This document shows, one piece after another, positions 46,018 through 61,800 of a stretch of 64,000 nucleotides of DNA. This stretch comes from Diplosphaera chodatii (taxonomy: Eukaryota > Chlorophyta > Trebouxiophyceae > Prasiolales > Stichococcaceae). Numbering within the stretch: the stretch's first letter is position 1; every line of letters begins with the position of its first letter. The notes beneath the pieces are model-generated. The model had not been told where the DNA came from, did not search any database, and saw only the letters and a list, made by a program, of their open reading frames with translations. Both the position numbers and the translations under genes were made by a program. The stretch is from NCBI GenBank assembly GCA_032358165.1, contig JAALGY010000019.1:496001-560000 (forward strand), read 5' to 3'.

Positions 46018-48849
46018 ATGGATCGAAAGACAGCATATAAGCAGAGCGGACTTGCAGGCGGCCTTGAAAGGCGTCGGAGTCAGGTGCGCTGCGTGGGTTG
46101 CCCCTTCGCTACTTGGTGTCTTGTTGGCTGTCGCTGAAGCGCTGTCGATAGCGCTCTCATTTGCACCGCATACCAGGTGCCAATACTGGCGAGAGACAGG
46201 CGTGAGGCTCTGCTGCGCAATAAGCGGCTGCGGCGAGATCCCGAGCATGAAGGCGCTGCCGCACAAGACACAGATGCTGCTGCCGGGGTTACGCCGGCAA
46301 CAAATCCAGCTGAGCAGGTACAGCAGGCGGTCGCATCATTGCAGCAGGAGCGCCGAGTGGGCAGCCAACCACATCTTGAGGCGCTGCGGCGTTTGCGCAG
46401 ACTGCTGTCAACAGGTCAGACGCCCTGCTTTGTGAATCCCTACAAATGCAGGTGCATGTATTGCATCAGGTGCGTCCTATGGCAGCGCTCACACCTAGAC
46501 TCATCTTCTGCACAGAGGACGAGTTGCCATGCCGTGCTGCCGTGGCCGCTGGAGTCGTTCCTCTGCTGATCAATGCACTGCAGCCAGCCAGGTGATCGCT
46601 TGCTACACCATGCATCCCATGTGTCAGCCTAGCTTGCACATGGGGCGCGATCTGATCGTAGCATTGCGTCCTGCAGCAGGCCTGATCGCTTGCATGTTGT
46701 GGCACAAGCAGCGCCGCCTCTGAGGCAGCTGCGGCCGCGGTGACAGCTCTCGAGGCAGCGTGGGCACTGACCAATTTGGCGGCCGCGGACCACGAGGTGG
46801 CGAAGGCGGTGCTCCCTGCAGCGCCAGCGCTTATATTGCACCTGGGCGGCGGCAGCGGCATGTCAGTTGCCCAGCAGGCGGCCTGGGCACTAGGTAGGTG
46901 AATGGTGTCGATGTACATGATAGACCACATGGCCGCCTTCATAAATTCTCTGAAAAGTGCTCCATCACTGTGCTGGTCAGTCCAGCTTGGCTAGCATGGC
47001 TTATGGTACAGTCTGTACAACGTGCAGGCAATCTGGCTGGAGACTGCAGCGAGTTCCGAGCGATGCTGGTGGCAAATGGCGTGCTGGCACCGCTGGCAGG
47101 GCTTGCCACGGCGCCTACTTTGCGTGGAGCCATGCCATCCGGCACAGACCTGGCAGCAGCAGCCACTGGGGCATGGGCGCTATCAAATGTCGTGAAGGGT
47201 GCCGGTCCGGAGGTGAGAGGAAGGAGGCACACATGGTCTTGGCGACAACTGGTACATTGATACCCCACGCAAGCAAGCCACCAGCTGGGGCTGTCTGGGT
47301 AACTTTGGCTCTTCCCCCAATCCAGTGCAAAAACGGTGGGCAACATGCCTGCTATCCCTCCTTTGTACATGGCCTTCTGCATGCCCACAGGTTGGGCAGC
47401 TGCTGGCAACGCCAGGTGTGACAGAGGGCCTAGTGAGACTGCTGCAGCAACGGGACGACACAACGCTGACATCAGAGGCTGCCTGGGTGATGACATATCT
47501 GACAGCAGCGTCAGAGGGGCACCTAGAACGGCTGGTACAGGCCGGACTGGTGCTGCCCCTGGTCGAGCGCCTCACAGGTGGGCGTCCTGGAGTACAACTC
47601 CACTGGTAGTGCTGGCTTGTTTACGGAGGTTGCTGGTGGCATGCAGTACCGTCCTGGTAGTGGTTGCACGACTCCCGGGAAACACCGTCACTGCCACCCA
47701 ATGTCACCTGCCCATGGCGTCGTCCCGACTGCAGTTTCATGAGCTTTCATACTTTGTTCGTGCAGATGCCGTGCCCAACCAGGCGGCAGCGGAGACCGCT
47801 GACCGGGCTCTGCTGACGCCGGTGCTGCGCACAGTCGGCAATGTGGCAGCTGGGGGCAGTGCTGCCGCCATATCACAGCTGCTGACTCACTCATCAGGTG
47901 TGGCACTGTATGCTGGCGTCATTGAGGACCCCCCTTGGAGTATCAGTGCTTCGGCCAGACCTCACGGGCCCCCAACAACACCGAGCAGCAGTCCCGCTGG
48001 GTGCAGGCGGAGGAGTACCCGCCCTGCTGCGGTGCATGCGGAGCCCACACCGAGGGCTGGCGAAGGAGGCGTCGTGGGCGGTGTCCAACATCGCGGGGTC
48101 GCCCGGCCGCCCAGGGGTGGACGCCCTGGTCGCAGCCGGCGGCGCCGCCGTCATCGCCGACACGCTGAAGGAGGCGGCCTTCGACATCCGCAAGGAGGCT
48201 GCCTATGCGGTCGCCAACATATGTGCTGGTGAGCTGGGGTGGCTATGCAGTGCTCAACTAGGCATGAAGAACGATCCATGATCGTGCACTCATCAGCAAA
48301 AGCATGCCGTGCTGCAGGTGGTGGCGGCGGCACTGGGGATGCTGCTGCACTGACGACGATGGTGGGACGGGATCGTCCTGCCCTGGAAGCAATGCTTGAT
48401 CTGATAAGGTGAACAATTGAATAGGTAGATCGCCTACACCAACTCGGTAGGCCCCTGTTGCGTGTAGCATCCGTCATCATTTCTTCTGCATCATGCCTAA
48501 ATTGAATGTGCTGAAATGCAGCATGTTCGACCTGTGCACAGGTCTCCAGATATGGAGGCTGCCGTGCTTGGGGTGCAATTTGCCGAGGTCGTACTACGGG
48601 TGATGCCTGGCGGCCCGCAGGCAGTCGAGGCAGCTGATGGCATCGACGCTCTGGAGTCACTGCAGTTCCGGTGGGCACATGGTTTGCTGTGGCACAAGTG
48701 TTGTGCTGCATCGTCTTGCCAAGCTGGGCAGTCGCAAGCACGTGCGTGAGGACAGTGTGCGGCGCTGCAGGGGCCACAGCGATGTGCAGCAGCTTGCAGC
48801 GGACCTTGTGGATAGATACTTCGGGGAGGACTATGGCTTAGATGAGTAA
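46018..48849 (+). CDS. IMPA9: Importin-alpha isoform 9-like nuclear import receptor
   Basis: ATG 46018 gives MDRKTAYKQSGLAGGLERRR, then ILARDRREALLRNKRLRRD. This is a short basic N-terminus in place of the full importin-beta-binding region of classic importin-alpha, as in Arabidopsis IMPA-9. Armadillo repeats follow: CRAAVAAGVVPLLINALQP, ALEAAWALTNLAAADHEVAK, AQQAAWALG|NLAGDCSEFR, ATGAWALSNVVKGAGPE, SEAAWVMTYLTAASEGHLER, LLTPVLRTVGNVAAGGSAAA, AKEASWAVSNIAGSPG, FDIRKEAAYAVANICAG, MLDLIRSPDMEAAVLGVQF and AEVVLRVMPGGPQAVEAADG. It ends LAADLVDRYFGEDYGLDE, the IMPA-9 tail, TAA 48849. The W and N residues that bind import signals are present in several repeats. The gene lies 279 bp upstream of RUVBL2 on the same strand. 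Confidence 0.9.
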
Positions 48850-49083
48850 ATACAGGGCGGGAGCACGAAAGCTGGCGGGCGGGCAGGGAGGAGGTCAGCC
48901 ATTTGTCGGCATAGTCGAGACCTCGTGACTGCAAAGCTTCTGTTTAACGACAAGCCTGAGCTGGCTGTTGACTGTCACACGGCGAACGATCCAGCTGCTG
49001 AGTGGTAGCAGCATCAGTTTCGGAAGTGCATGCTGCATCAGGTAGCAACCTGTAACACAGCAGCCGAAGTACGGTGACCTTGA

Positions 49084-52353
<3,270 letters not shown>

Positions 52354-52734
52354 TCTCAAAAGGCAGGAAGACAGTGCTGGGTCAGCTCGTAACACAGTGT
52401 CGTCCGGTATGTGTAGCGCAGGGTGGGATCAGCAGAGTGTCAGAGTGAGTGGAGGTGTGAGTTGTTCAGGCAAGCTTCCCGAGTTGCACTGGCCATGCGG
52501 GCACACAGCAAGGGTGCAACTTCAACGTACGTCAAAGTACCAACGTTCACGACGTTCTCTCACCACTAGCCTCCGACTCACGTCAGAAGCTCACATCAGC
52601 AGTCTACAATGAACAGTGTACAGGTGTGCCGCACCCTGTGCACAACCTTCAGATCCAGAGGTGTTACCCCGATTTCCAGACGACAGCATGAAGCACTGAG
52701 GATTTCTTCTGCTTCCTTTGGAAACCACAAGTGA
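52354..52734. other. Convergent intergenic region, RUVBL2 / SMP-C2-PH gene
   Basis: About 380 bp between facing stops. It holds the 3' UTRs; no gene seen. Confidence 0.45.
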
Positions 52735-55700
52735 TCAATGCGTGGCCGCCTGCAGCAGCGGCTTGTATGCGCCATTGGTTAGGTCCTGAAATGCCGCGAC
52801 CCACTCATCGCGTGAGCGTCCATTGCCGCCCGGCGGCAGTTCCAGGTGGACCGCCGAGTTGCCAGAGAAGACGAGGGACAGGCAGCGCAAGTCGTCCACG
52901 TGCGATGGGATGTCGCCCTCGCCCTTGCTCTTCGTCAGGCCAGCCACCAGCGTCTTAAGCCCCACCCACCCTGCAGCACAGCAACACATGTGGCGGCAAA
53001 AATTGCACCATGCCTATCGACATCATTCAGCACGATGCACGCCAGGCAAGCCCGCAGAATGATCTCAGCACCTTTGGAGTTTTGAGATGGGAAGAGCCGC
53101 GCCCCTGACTGCACTTCCGTGATGTGCTTCACGGCGACAGAGCGCTCGCGGTTCTTGTCGGGCGGCAGCGCATTCTGCGCACTGCCTGGTCCCACCTGTA
53201 AATTGCAGCCGAAACATGAGCAGTGTTCACTTGCTTCCACTTGCAGACCATTAGGTGCGCAAGGCCTTCAGGCCAATTATCGACGATGCTGTGCTGGTGT
53301 ACATTGCTTGGGTGTTCGGCATCGACCTCTGATGCACACAGCCTGACATGCTGCTCAGCTCACCCGCTGGACGGCCCACTTCAGCACGTTGCCGCTGGGG
53401 GAGTACCATATGTGGCGGGCGCTGCTGTCGGCTGCCTTGTGCATCGTGAACACTGCCCCTGGAAGAGCAGCATTGGGCGGGGCCTCGGCAGCTGCTCGAC
53501 ATGCATCCACAGCCAGCAGCATGCTATCCACAGCCATGCCACTTGCAGTGCCCGGCAACATGTTTCGGTGTGCGCGTCTGCAGGCACCTTCCACAATCGC
53601 ACGCAGCTGTTCGGACAGGCGGCGCCGGCGCTCCGCAGCAAGCTCCGACTCCAGCCGCGCAATCTGGGCATCCGCCTCCTCCGCATCCTGCTTGTGTCAG
53701 ACATAATGGCACAGGCGTCGAGTCCAGGCCTTTACCGTGCAGGTGCACTACATCTCGACTTGACATCTGTGTCCTCAGGGCTCCACCTCTGCTACTGCTA
53801 CACACAGCTATGTCTGGCAGGCACTGCGATGCGACGCAAAGTAGTCATGCACCATGGGTGATCGGTGTGTGGCAGTGAGCCCGTGCCTGGGCCGCCTTGG
53901 CGCGCTCCTCCCGCAGCGCGGACTCCAGCTTGGCGACGCGCACCAGGACGCCCAGCGCCGCCGCGCCGCCGCCCTCCGCCACCTCCGCAGCCCGCGCCGC
54001 CGCCGCCGCTGCGAAGTACACACACCGACATGCCTCAGGCCGGCCGCGCACACGCACACAGCAAAGGGCCTGGTGCTGAAGGTTGCGGTGCAACCTCACG
54101 GGCCATGTAGTCACCTGTGACGTCGGGCGTGTCTGCCCGTGACAGCCCGTTGGCTTCAGGGGAGCCGTCGCGCGTGGCGGGGGCGTCTGCTGCAGGCGCT
54201 GAGTGAGGCCGTGCGGCTGTGGGCGGTGGCCTGCTGGCTGCTGCAGATTCTGAGTCTGATGTGGCCGCCTGCGACAGCTCTGCCATGCCCTCGTCATCAG
54301 CCTGTGAGGTACGCCCAGACTTGTTGGTGCTTTGCTCCAGCGGGTCAGCAACTGCAGCGGTCCCTTGGGCCATGGCAGCAGATTAGTGAAACAGCAAGAT
54401 GTCAGCAACCCCTGGCAAACTGCATCATGGATGGGCCCATGGATGCGCACATCTCCCAGCTGCCCAGTGCGCGGTTCTTTCGCATCAGTCGGCGCCATGG
54501 TTGACAGGCGCGAGCGGCGCTGCCCTGCTGACGGCTCGGTCCCTGCGGCCGAATCCCCATTCACGGTGATCTCGCTGGTGGGCCGCCCTGGCTCTGCTGC
54601 CGCAGCAAACACGCTGGCTGCGCTGCCTGCTGCCCAGGACGTGCCCTCTGGGCCCCCTGCAGCCACCAAGAACCGTCTGCTGGCCAACGATATGCCGACT
54701 CTGCAACAATAGCACAGGGAGGTGCAGCATGCACCATGACACTCCAGTGTGCTCTTCAGGCATGCTGCCCGGTGACATTGCACTCCTGTGGATTTCAGCA
54801 GGGTAAACCACACCACCTGCGGCCGGCAGGTCTGAGGTGGCCCGCTGCCGGGTGCCCGCCTCCGCGTGGGGCGAGCCGCCGACATCCCACGTCTGGCGGT
54901 GCTGCCGGCGCGTCCCTGCGTCCCGCTCTCGCTCTCCCCGCCTGCAGGCGCAATCGTCCGAATCCAGTCAGGGTCCCCGACGGGCTGACCAGCCGTGTGC
55001 AGCCGATGGATCGCCAGGTGGCTTGACAACAATGCAGCGCAGCCAAAGAGCCGGTGCATGCAAGGGCTCGATGGCGCTTGATGGACGACTGTCCAACCCC
55101 GGCGGCGGCGGGGCTGTGCGCACTGCGAGTGGCGCGGGCGCGGGGCCGGGACGGTGGTGTCGGCCAGCCGCTGCTCGGCCATCAGGCGCCGCGCCCGCTC
55201 CGAGGCCAGCAGCGCCCGCAGCTCCTCCCGCCCCTCGGTGCCCTCCGCGCCGACAATCGCCACCGCCCCCACCGGCGCGTCCTTGGCGCCTGCAAGCAGA
55301 TCCAATGACCTTCTTCTTGGCTCGTACCTTAAATAACATCTTCTTTGCAGGTCGCGTCAACTGTGACGGCCGTCGGATCTGGTGGCCTGCACGGTGTCCG
55401 TGAGCCTGCGCTGACGTGACTGCCATCACAAGCAGACTCACGATGGCCAGGCTTGTTGTCTTGCGAGCAGCGGCCAGCATCTGGTGGCCTCAAGCGTAAG
55501 CACAGGACCCTGCTCATGCGCGTGGGATGGCATGGCAGCAGCCAGGGTGCACCTGGTGGATCTCGCGGCTTGCCGGCGCAGGCGGACCGCGCCAGGATGG
55601 GCCTGCTGGCGGCCGGCTTCACCAGCAGCGCCAGCTGCACGTGGATGGAGCCCAGCCGCGAGCCCTGCATCGCACAAGCAGCAGACCCTCGACTGCTGTA

Positions 55701-58272
55701 CTGGTCCAACCATACGGGCTGATGTGGCACACTGCTTCACTCCATGGCCAGCTGCACGTGATGCTTCCAGCACGGCAGTTTTATGGGCCACCTTCAGCGG
55801 CAGCCAAAGGTTGACAGGCGGCGAGTTGGGCTCCAGAGCGAGGGATGCCACGTCGATGCGCGCCTCGCCCAGGAAGCCCGGATCGCCCAGCGCCCTCGCA
55901 TCCAGCACGCTGATCCTGTTGACATGAGCAGCCATGACCAGTTTCAAGTCTGCTGCCAACTGACTATCTTCAGATGGTGATGAAACAGTATGCATTGCGT
56001 GACCGGACATCTGACACTGAATCTGCTGCCAGCGGCACAGCGGAGTGGAAGCCCTCGGATGGTACGGGAGCCAGCAAGCAGGCGCACTTCAGGCTGTCAA
56101 GTGCGCCGGGCGTGCCCAGGGGTGCCGGCAGCCGCAGGTCGAAGTCCCAGTTCCAGGCGGGCGCCGGAGATGCATGCACGCACGGGGTGCGGAACACCTC
56201 CGCACCCGCCCGCACCTCCACATATGGATCCACCACCGCTGTTTTCTGGCCGCTTTGTGTATACCTACCACAGCAGGCAACGAACCTTACAACCGGCAAG
56301 CAGCACTGTGCTATGCTGAAGCAGTACCTGTGCTTCGTTTGTGAGGACCGCCTGCTTGCCAAAGGGTGAGGCGCTCGGCCAATACACATGTCTGCAGGCA
56401 CTGCACTGTTGTTTGCCGCCACCAAACCTTGATCCAACAACTTCGGCATCGAGGCACCTGAGCTCGCGGGCCTGCACGACGGTGAGGCACAGCAGGCCAC
56501 CAGGGCCGCCGCTCTTCTTCGCGCGCAGCTTGTCCCACACCCGCGTCATGTCCGTGAACTTGCGCTTCGGCTCGATCATGTCCTTTGCAAGCACCTTCTG
56601 AATGCGCTCCTGTAAACAAAAGCCACAAGCAGGCCATCAGCATTAGAGGAACAGCTCTATCAGATGCACGTGTGAGACCACATCGCAATGAAGCAGCCAT
56701 AACGCCTGGTGAGATCTACAGCAGCTGTGGCAACGCACCCGTAGGATCTCGAGCACGCCGGGCAGGTCTGTGACCGCAAAGCCCACACTGCCGGCGCCCA
56801 AAGGTGAGAACTGTGGGCACCAAAACAGTTGCTGGTATTCAAAGCGACATCTCACGTTATGGACTCCACCACGCACAGCAGGCTGCTCCAGCAGGCTGTG
56901 TATACACTGATACTGACCTGCACGTCTAGGACAGGCGGCTCCAGGAATGAGAAGTCGATGCCACGGATGCCCGGGGAGCGGGAGAACAGGTGCAGCCCGA
57001 CTGCAACACGGCCTGCGATGGCAAAGTGCGTCACCTCCGCCCGGCCTGTCATGCTGGCCACCAGCGCATTCGTCGACCGCATCTTGGGCGCCAGCTGCAC
57101 GTGCATGACCATGTTTGCGGCAGATCAGAGTTGCATTCAGGTTGCAGTGGGCGCGGGAAATGAGCACAGATGGTGCTCTGTCTGTGCTGATGCATATCGC
57201 CGATCAACAGGCAGCAGAGACGCACGATGCACTGGAAGCCGGATGACTGGAAGGTCATGTCCAGCTCCAGCTGCAGGTAGTTCTTGATCGGATTGTAGCG
57301 CCTGCGACGACGCAGACAGCTGCGTTGAGACATGCGCCACCAAAACCCAAACTGCAACCACCACCCGACCTGCAGTAGATGAAGATCCTGCACACATGAA
57401 GCATGTGTGCGCAAACTCACGCATGGCAGGAGTGGAAGCGCGGCGGCACCAGCCCCAAGGTAAACTCCTCCAAAGTGATGCTCTCGATGTACTTGAGCGG
57501 CGCCTTGTGGCGGCCCTCCATCAGCAGCTTCTCAATCGACTCCTGTTGTGTCAAGATCCTTACTTCAGGGGAGCCGTCAGCTTTAGTGGATCTAAACTTG
57601 TGCAAGCCCACCGCCATTCCCAGCCACCAAACAGCCGGGCTCAATTGCACCGGCGGCACGCCCATCGATCATGATGATCAGGCAGTTCCCACATCACACA
57701 CCTGAATCTGCTTGGTGGTGGCCTCGGCCACCTCCTTTTCGATGAGCGTGGGCCACAGGTGCCGCAGGATGACGTTCAGCCACCCCAGGGTGCACGACTC
57801 ACTGACAGTGAAGCCGGCAGTGTTCCCTTGCAGCAGCTCCCAGCGTGCCTTCTGGCTAGCAAGCAACACCCGTGCCCGGCGCTTCTGCCACTGCAGCAGG
57901 GTGTGCACAAGACCGCTAGCACCAACATCCACGCGTTATTTGGGTGCATGGGCGGTCGGCACAAAAGCAAAGAGACACTGGCGGAAAACTCTGTCCGCAC
58001 ATCGAGGGGTGTCATGCAGTATGGCTTACATGCAGCACGAGGTAGGCGACGGACATGGTCACGATCAGACCCATGACTGGGATCGCGCTGAAGGCAACCC
58101 ACAGCTGCCCGACAATGGCCCGCCACCCGTGCTGCGGTGCTGGTACCCATGCCACGCCGTTGCTTGCAACAGCGGCCAGCCAGGCCGGCATCAAGAAGGC
58201 TCCCACAGCTGCTGCATTCGGGTGTACAGGCGAGCTTGCTGTCGCATTTAATAGCTGCTGAGCGCTGGCCAT
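52735..58272 (-). CDS. Extended-synaptotagmin-like membrane-contact-site protein (TM-SMP-C2-coiled coil-PH)
   Basis: ATG 58272 gives MASAQQLLNATASS and a hydrophobic hairpin or helix (AVGAFLMPAWLAAVASN, LWVAFSAIPVMGLIVTMSVA). The SMP (lipid-transfer) domain follows: CTLGWLNVILRHLWPTLIEK, EVAEATTKQIQ, HKAPLKYIESITLEEFTLGL, PPRFHSC, YNPIKNYLQLELDMTFQSSG, VTHFAIAGRVAVGLHLFSRS, GIDFSFLEPPVLD and VGFAVTDLPGVLEILR. Next come C2 domain(s): PGGLLCLTVVQARELRCLD, TAVVDPYVEVRAGAEVFRTP, WNWDFDLRLPAP, ISVLDARALGDPGFLGEARI and VASLALEPNSPPVNLWLPL. A coiled-coil and disordered stretch follows (EELRALLASERARRLMAEQR; ARLESELAAERRRRLSEQL). The C-terminus looks like a PH domain (HIWYSPSGNVLKWAVQR, RERSVAVKHITEVQSG, CLSLVFSGNSAVHLELPPGG with RSRDEWVAAFQDL), TGA 52735. 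Expected role: ER-plasma membrane tether and lipid transfer. The PH domain is unusual for this family. It diverges from SMC5. Confidence 0.8.
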
Positions 58273-58866
58273 GGTGCCACACGAGGCCTGCGACACCTGT
58301 TGTCACTAGCCCATGCTTGCAGGGATTGCACCAGTCCTTGCGCAATTTCGACTGACGGTCTCTTACGCACAGACTGCTTCTTACATAAAGCACAGCAAGG
58401 TCGTGTTCAGGGTTCAGCCTGACAAGCGTATGCTGTGCCGAACACGGTTTCGGAACGTAGATCGGTGTAAACAGTGTTAAATTCGGGAGACGGATCATGC
58501 ACACATTAACCCGCTGTCACACAAATGACTACTGTTGCGTGAATGCTTTCACAAGCCAAGACGCCGCGCAAGTTTGCTGCATGCGAGCAACAATGCTTCG
58601 CATGCCGTCACGTGGCGTGACGCATCGCTACAGGGCGCTCTCTGTAGCTGCACATGCTGGGGCATGCTGAGGTGCTTGTGCAGACGCAGCATAGTGCACA
58701 TTTCTTTAGCATAACATGAGAGTGATTCCGTAGCTGCCTCGGCAGTGTAGCCGCGACCCCTGTTTGCACGCCTCCTACAGATGGCGTTTGAAAATGCTCA
58801 CGGCAGTTGGAACCAGGTTTGAACGAAGTGAGCGCGTCTTCAGGTGATCTGCGCATCAGTAGCGGC
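58273..58866. promoter_or_regulatory. Divergent promoter region, SMP-C2-PH gene / SMC5
   Basis: About 590 bp between divergent starts. At 58608-58620 is the short palindrome TCACG-TGG-CGTGA. It includes a CACGTG G-box (58609-58614) and a partly overlapping CGTGACG. No gene seen. Confidence 0.45.
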
Positions 58867-61800
58867 ATGTCGTCGGCATCGGACGTCGATGCCGATGTCG
58901 AGGACATCGGGAGCCGCAAGCGCCCTTCGCCTCAATCTGTGCTGCCATCCGCTAAGCGCCAATGTAAAGCGTGAGCGCCTCGTGCTCTGCTGCAGCGGAC
59001 AACAGTGTCCGGATCTGTGTTTCAGCTCAAGTGACGCTTTGCAGAGTTTCGCTTGCCCAGACCATCTGCTGAGTTTCAAGGCAGACGAGGCTACGGCATG
59101 GTCATGGCCTGCGTTTGATGCTTGACCTGCCCGTACCCATTCGCAGGTCGCTGCCGAAGGGGCAGATCATCAAAGTGCGGATGCACAATTTCATGGTGCG
59201 TCTTGCACTGATAGCAGGAGTGTTGCAGCATATGAGACATGGGACCTGGCGCCAAGTGGCTTGGTATCGTGTTTGCTGTGCAGCGCTGTTATTGCGAGCA
59301 CATGAAGTCACGGTGCCTCCTGCTTAACGCAGACATACCACGACGCAATCATTGAGCCTGGAGCACGCCTCAACCTGGTCCTGGGTCCAAATGGTGCGTG
59401 CAGTACACAGCACTTCACTCTCAGACAACTTTATGGGCGGCGTGTGGTACCTGATGGCACCTGCTGTGGCTGCAGGCACGGGCAAGAGCTCGCTGGTCAA
59501 TGCGTTGTGCATCGGGTTGGGCGGCAAGCCTAATGTGAGGCTGCACTGCATGCGTTGTTGTTGCTGACATCCAAACTGGGGGTCAGGTGGCAGCAACATC
59601 ACCACAGTCTGGTGACACGGTGAGGGTAACGCTGTTCTGCTTATTTCGCAGCTGCTGGGGCGTGCGGACCATGTGCAGGACTTCGTGCGCAAGGGCAGCA
59701 GCGAAGGCTACACGGAGATTCATCTGAGCAGTGGGCAGCCGCGGCCGATCATCATAAAGCGCTGCCTGTCATCTACGAGCAACTCAACGGAGTGGTACAT
59801 CAACGGTGCGTTGCTTACCACCTGTGCATCCTGGCATTTGTGCAAAGCTCGGCTGGTACAACCACTTACAGCCGCTTGCTGCTCAGGTGCCAAGTCGACA
59901 CAAGCGGCGGTCCTGGAGAAAGTGGACGACTTGAATATCCAGGTCGACAACCTGTGTCAGGTACACTGCTGGCGAGCGCTTCTACTTTCGTGAAAACAAG
60001 CTTCACACAGCATACATTCAACGGGCATGTGTCAGCTTGCAATGAATCACAGTTTATGACAGAATCACAGGTTATGACAGCAAAGTGTGTTGCCCGCTGC
60101 AGTTTCTGCCCCAGGACAAAGTGGTGATGTTCGCACGGCTCACACCAACAGAGCTGCTGAAGGAAACAGAAAAGTCCATCGGTGATGGCGAGCTATACAA
60201 CATTCACACACAGCTCATCGAGAAGAAGGAGGAGGAGAATGATACTTCACATGTAAGTGTTCGTGCAAACCCTGTGTTGCGCGTTCACATGTAGAGAAAT
60301 CTCGCCCAAGCAGCTTGCACGCATTAAGATGATCAATCCTGCAGTTATAAATGCACTTTCAGGGCTTTGTCAGTGTCGTGGTCACTCTAGGCATTGCTTG
60401 TGTTGCAGTCGGCACAAGTGCTGGAAGCTGAGCTGGCCAAGCACACGGCTGCCAATGCTGGCATTGAGCGGGATGTTGCACGCTTCAAGGAGCGTGAAAC
60501 CATTAACCAGAAGGTGGGCTGCAGCAGCACACGCTTTTCAGGCCGGCAGCGTTCACTGACTGCTGAGGGACCTGACAGGTAACTCGTCTTGGTATCCGCC
60601 GCCTGCTGATGCCCTTGATTGAGCACGCAACCAGACCTTGCCATTGCGCTGCAGGTGGAGGTCTTGGAGCAGAAGCTGCCATGGCTGAAGTACAAGGAGC
60701 AGAAGGCTGTCTTCCTCGAGGTGTGGTCCACGCCCTGCCTAATTTCGGGCTTCTGTGGCACTCGCTCATGGCTGTGTTGGACCTAGCAGGATAAAGGGTC
60801 TGAATGACCCAAAGGATGGAAATCAGTAGACATTTGCCCGCACCCATCCTGCAGACCAAGCAGCGGGTGGCTGACGGCAGGCGCATCCTGGAAAACAAAA
60901 AGCTGGAGCTGGCCAGCCGGCAGGGTCCCCTCAAGTGCGCTTGAATCACAATGGCCGGCGTGCTGTGGCATGAGTGATGAGATGCAGTGCTTCTGTGTTG
61001 TCTGAGAGTCAAGGCATGCTTCAGAAGGAGTGACATCCCACGATTGTAGGCAGCGGCAGCGGGAGCAAGAGGCCGCGGCAAAGAAGGCGAGGCAGGAGTC
61101 GCAAGCCGCAAAGAAGGTTGATGATGTCGCTAGTACCGAGCACGACAAGGCTATGAAGTTGGTGAGCAGCTTAGCACTCGTGAAAATGTCCCATGGGGCG
61201 CCGGCACCACCCCCCTTGCCTCAACGGCGCCTTCGTACCTAAAATGTCTACAATGTAGACTTTCAAGTGTGTCTACTGGTTTTACCTGTTGTTTAGAAAC
61301 ACACATGTCTACAGACCATCACCTTCATGTCTACTAGCGTTGGCTATGTACCCGTGTGGAGTCTACAGGGGCGTATGCAGGGCAACAAGGGGGCTGCCCT
61401 GGAGCATGTACATCGTCTGAACCGCGACAACCGTCGCGACGGATGATGAGTCTTTCAGAACGCGTCAAACTGTGCTCTGTTGCCCGATTGCAGGACGACA
61501 AAATGGATGTTCTGCGGGACGCCATTGACAGCCTGGAGGAAGAGGCTTTGCGCCACGAGGCAAGGATTGCCAGCGGACAGCAGAAAGTGAAAGACTTTGA
61601 GCGGCAGATTGCCGAGTTGCCGCCGCCACCTCAGGTGCCACAACTGCAGCTCGGTGTGGTCGGTGCCCTGTGATTCGCCTGCATTGTAACAGACACCTAC
61701 ACTCGGTGATTGCTTCATGTCCCATGGTGTGTAGATGACAGTCTCAGGGAGACCAGCGACGCAGAGTGCAGGAGCAGACCAATGCACCTGCAGCATGCAC

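Noticed and set aside
53845..55305. A 486-residue open frame on the minus strand
   Set aside because: It runs through introns of the SMP/C2/PH gene. Only pieces of it are exons, and the rest has no family features.
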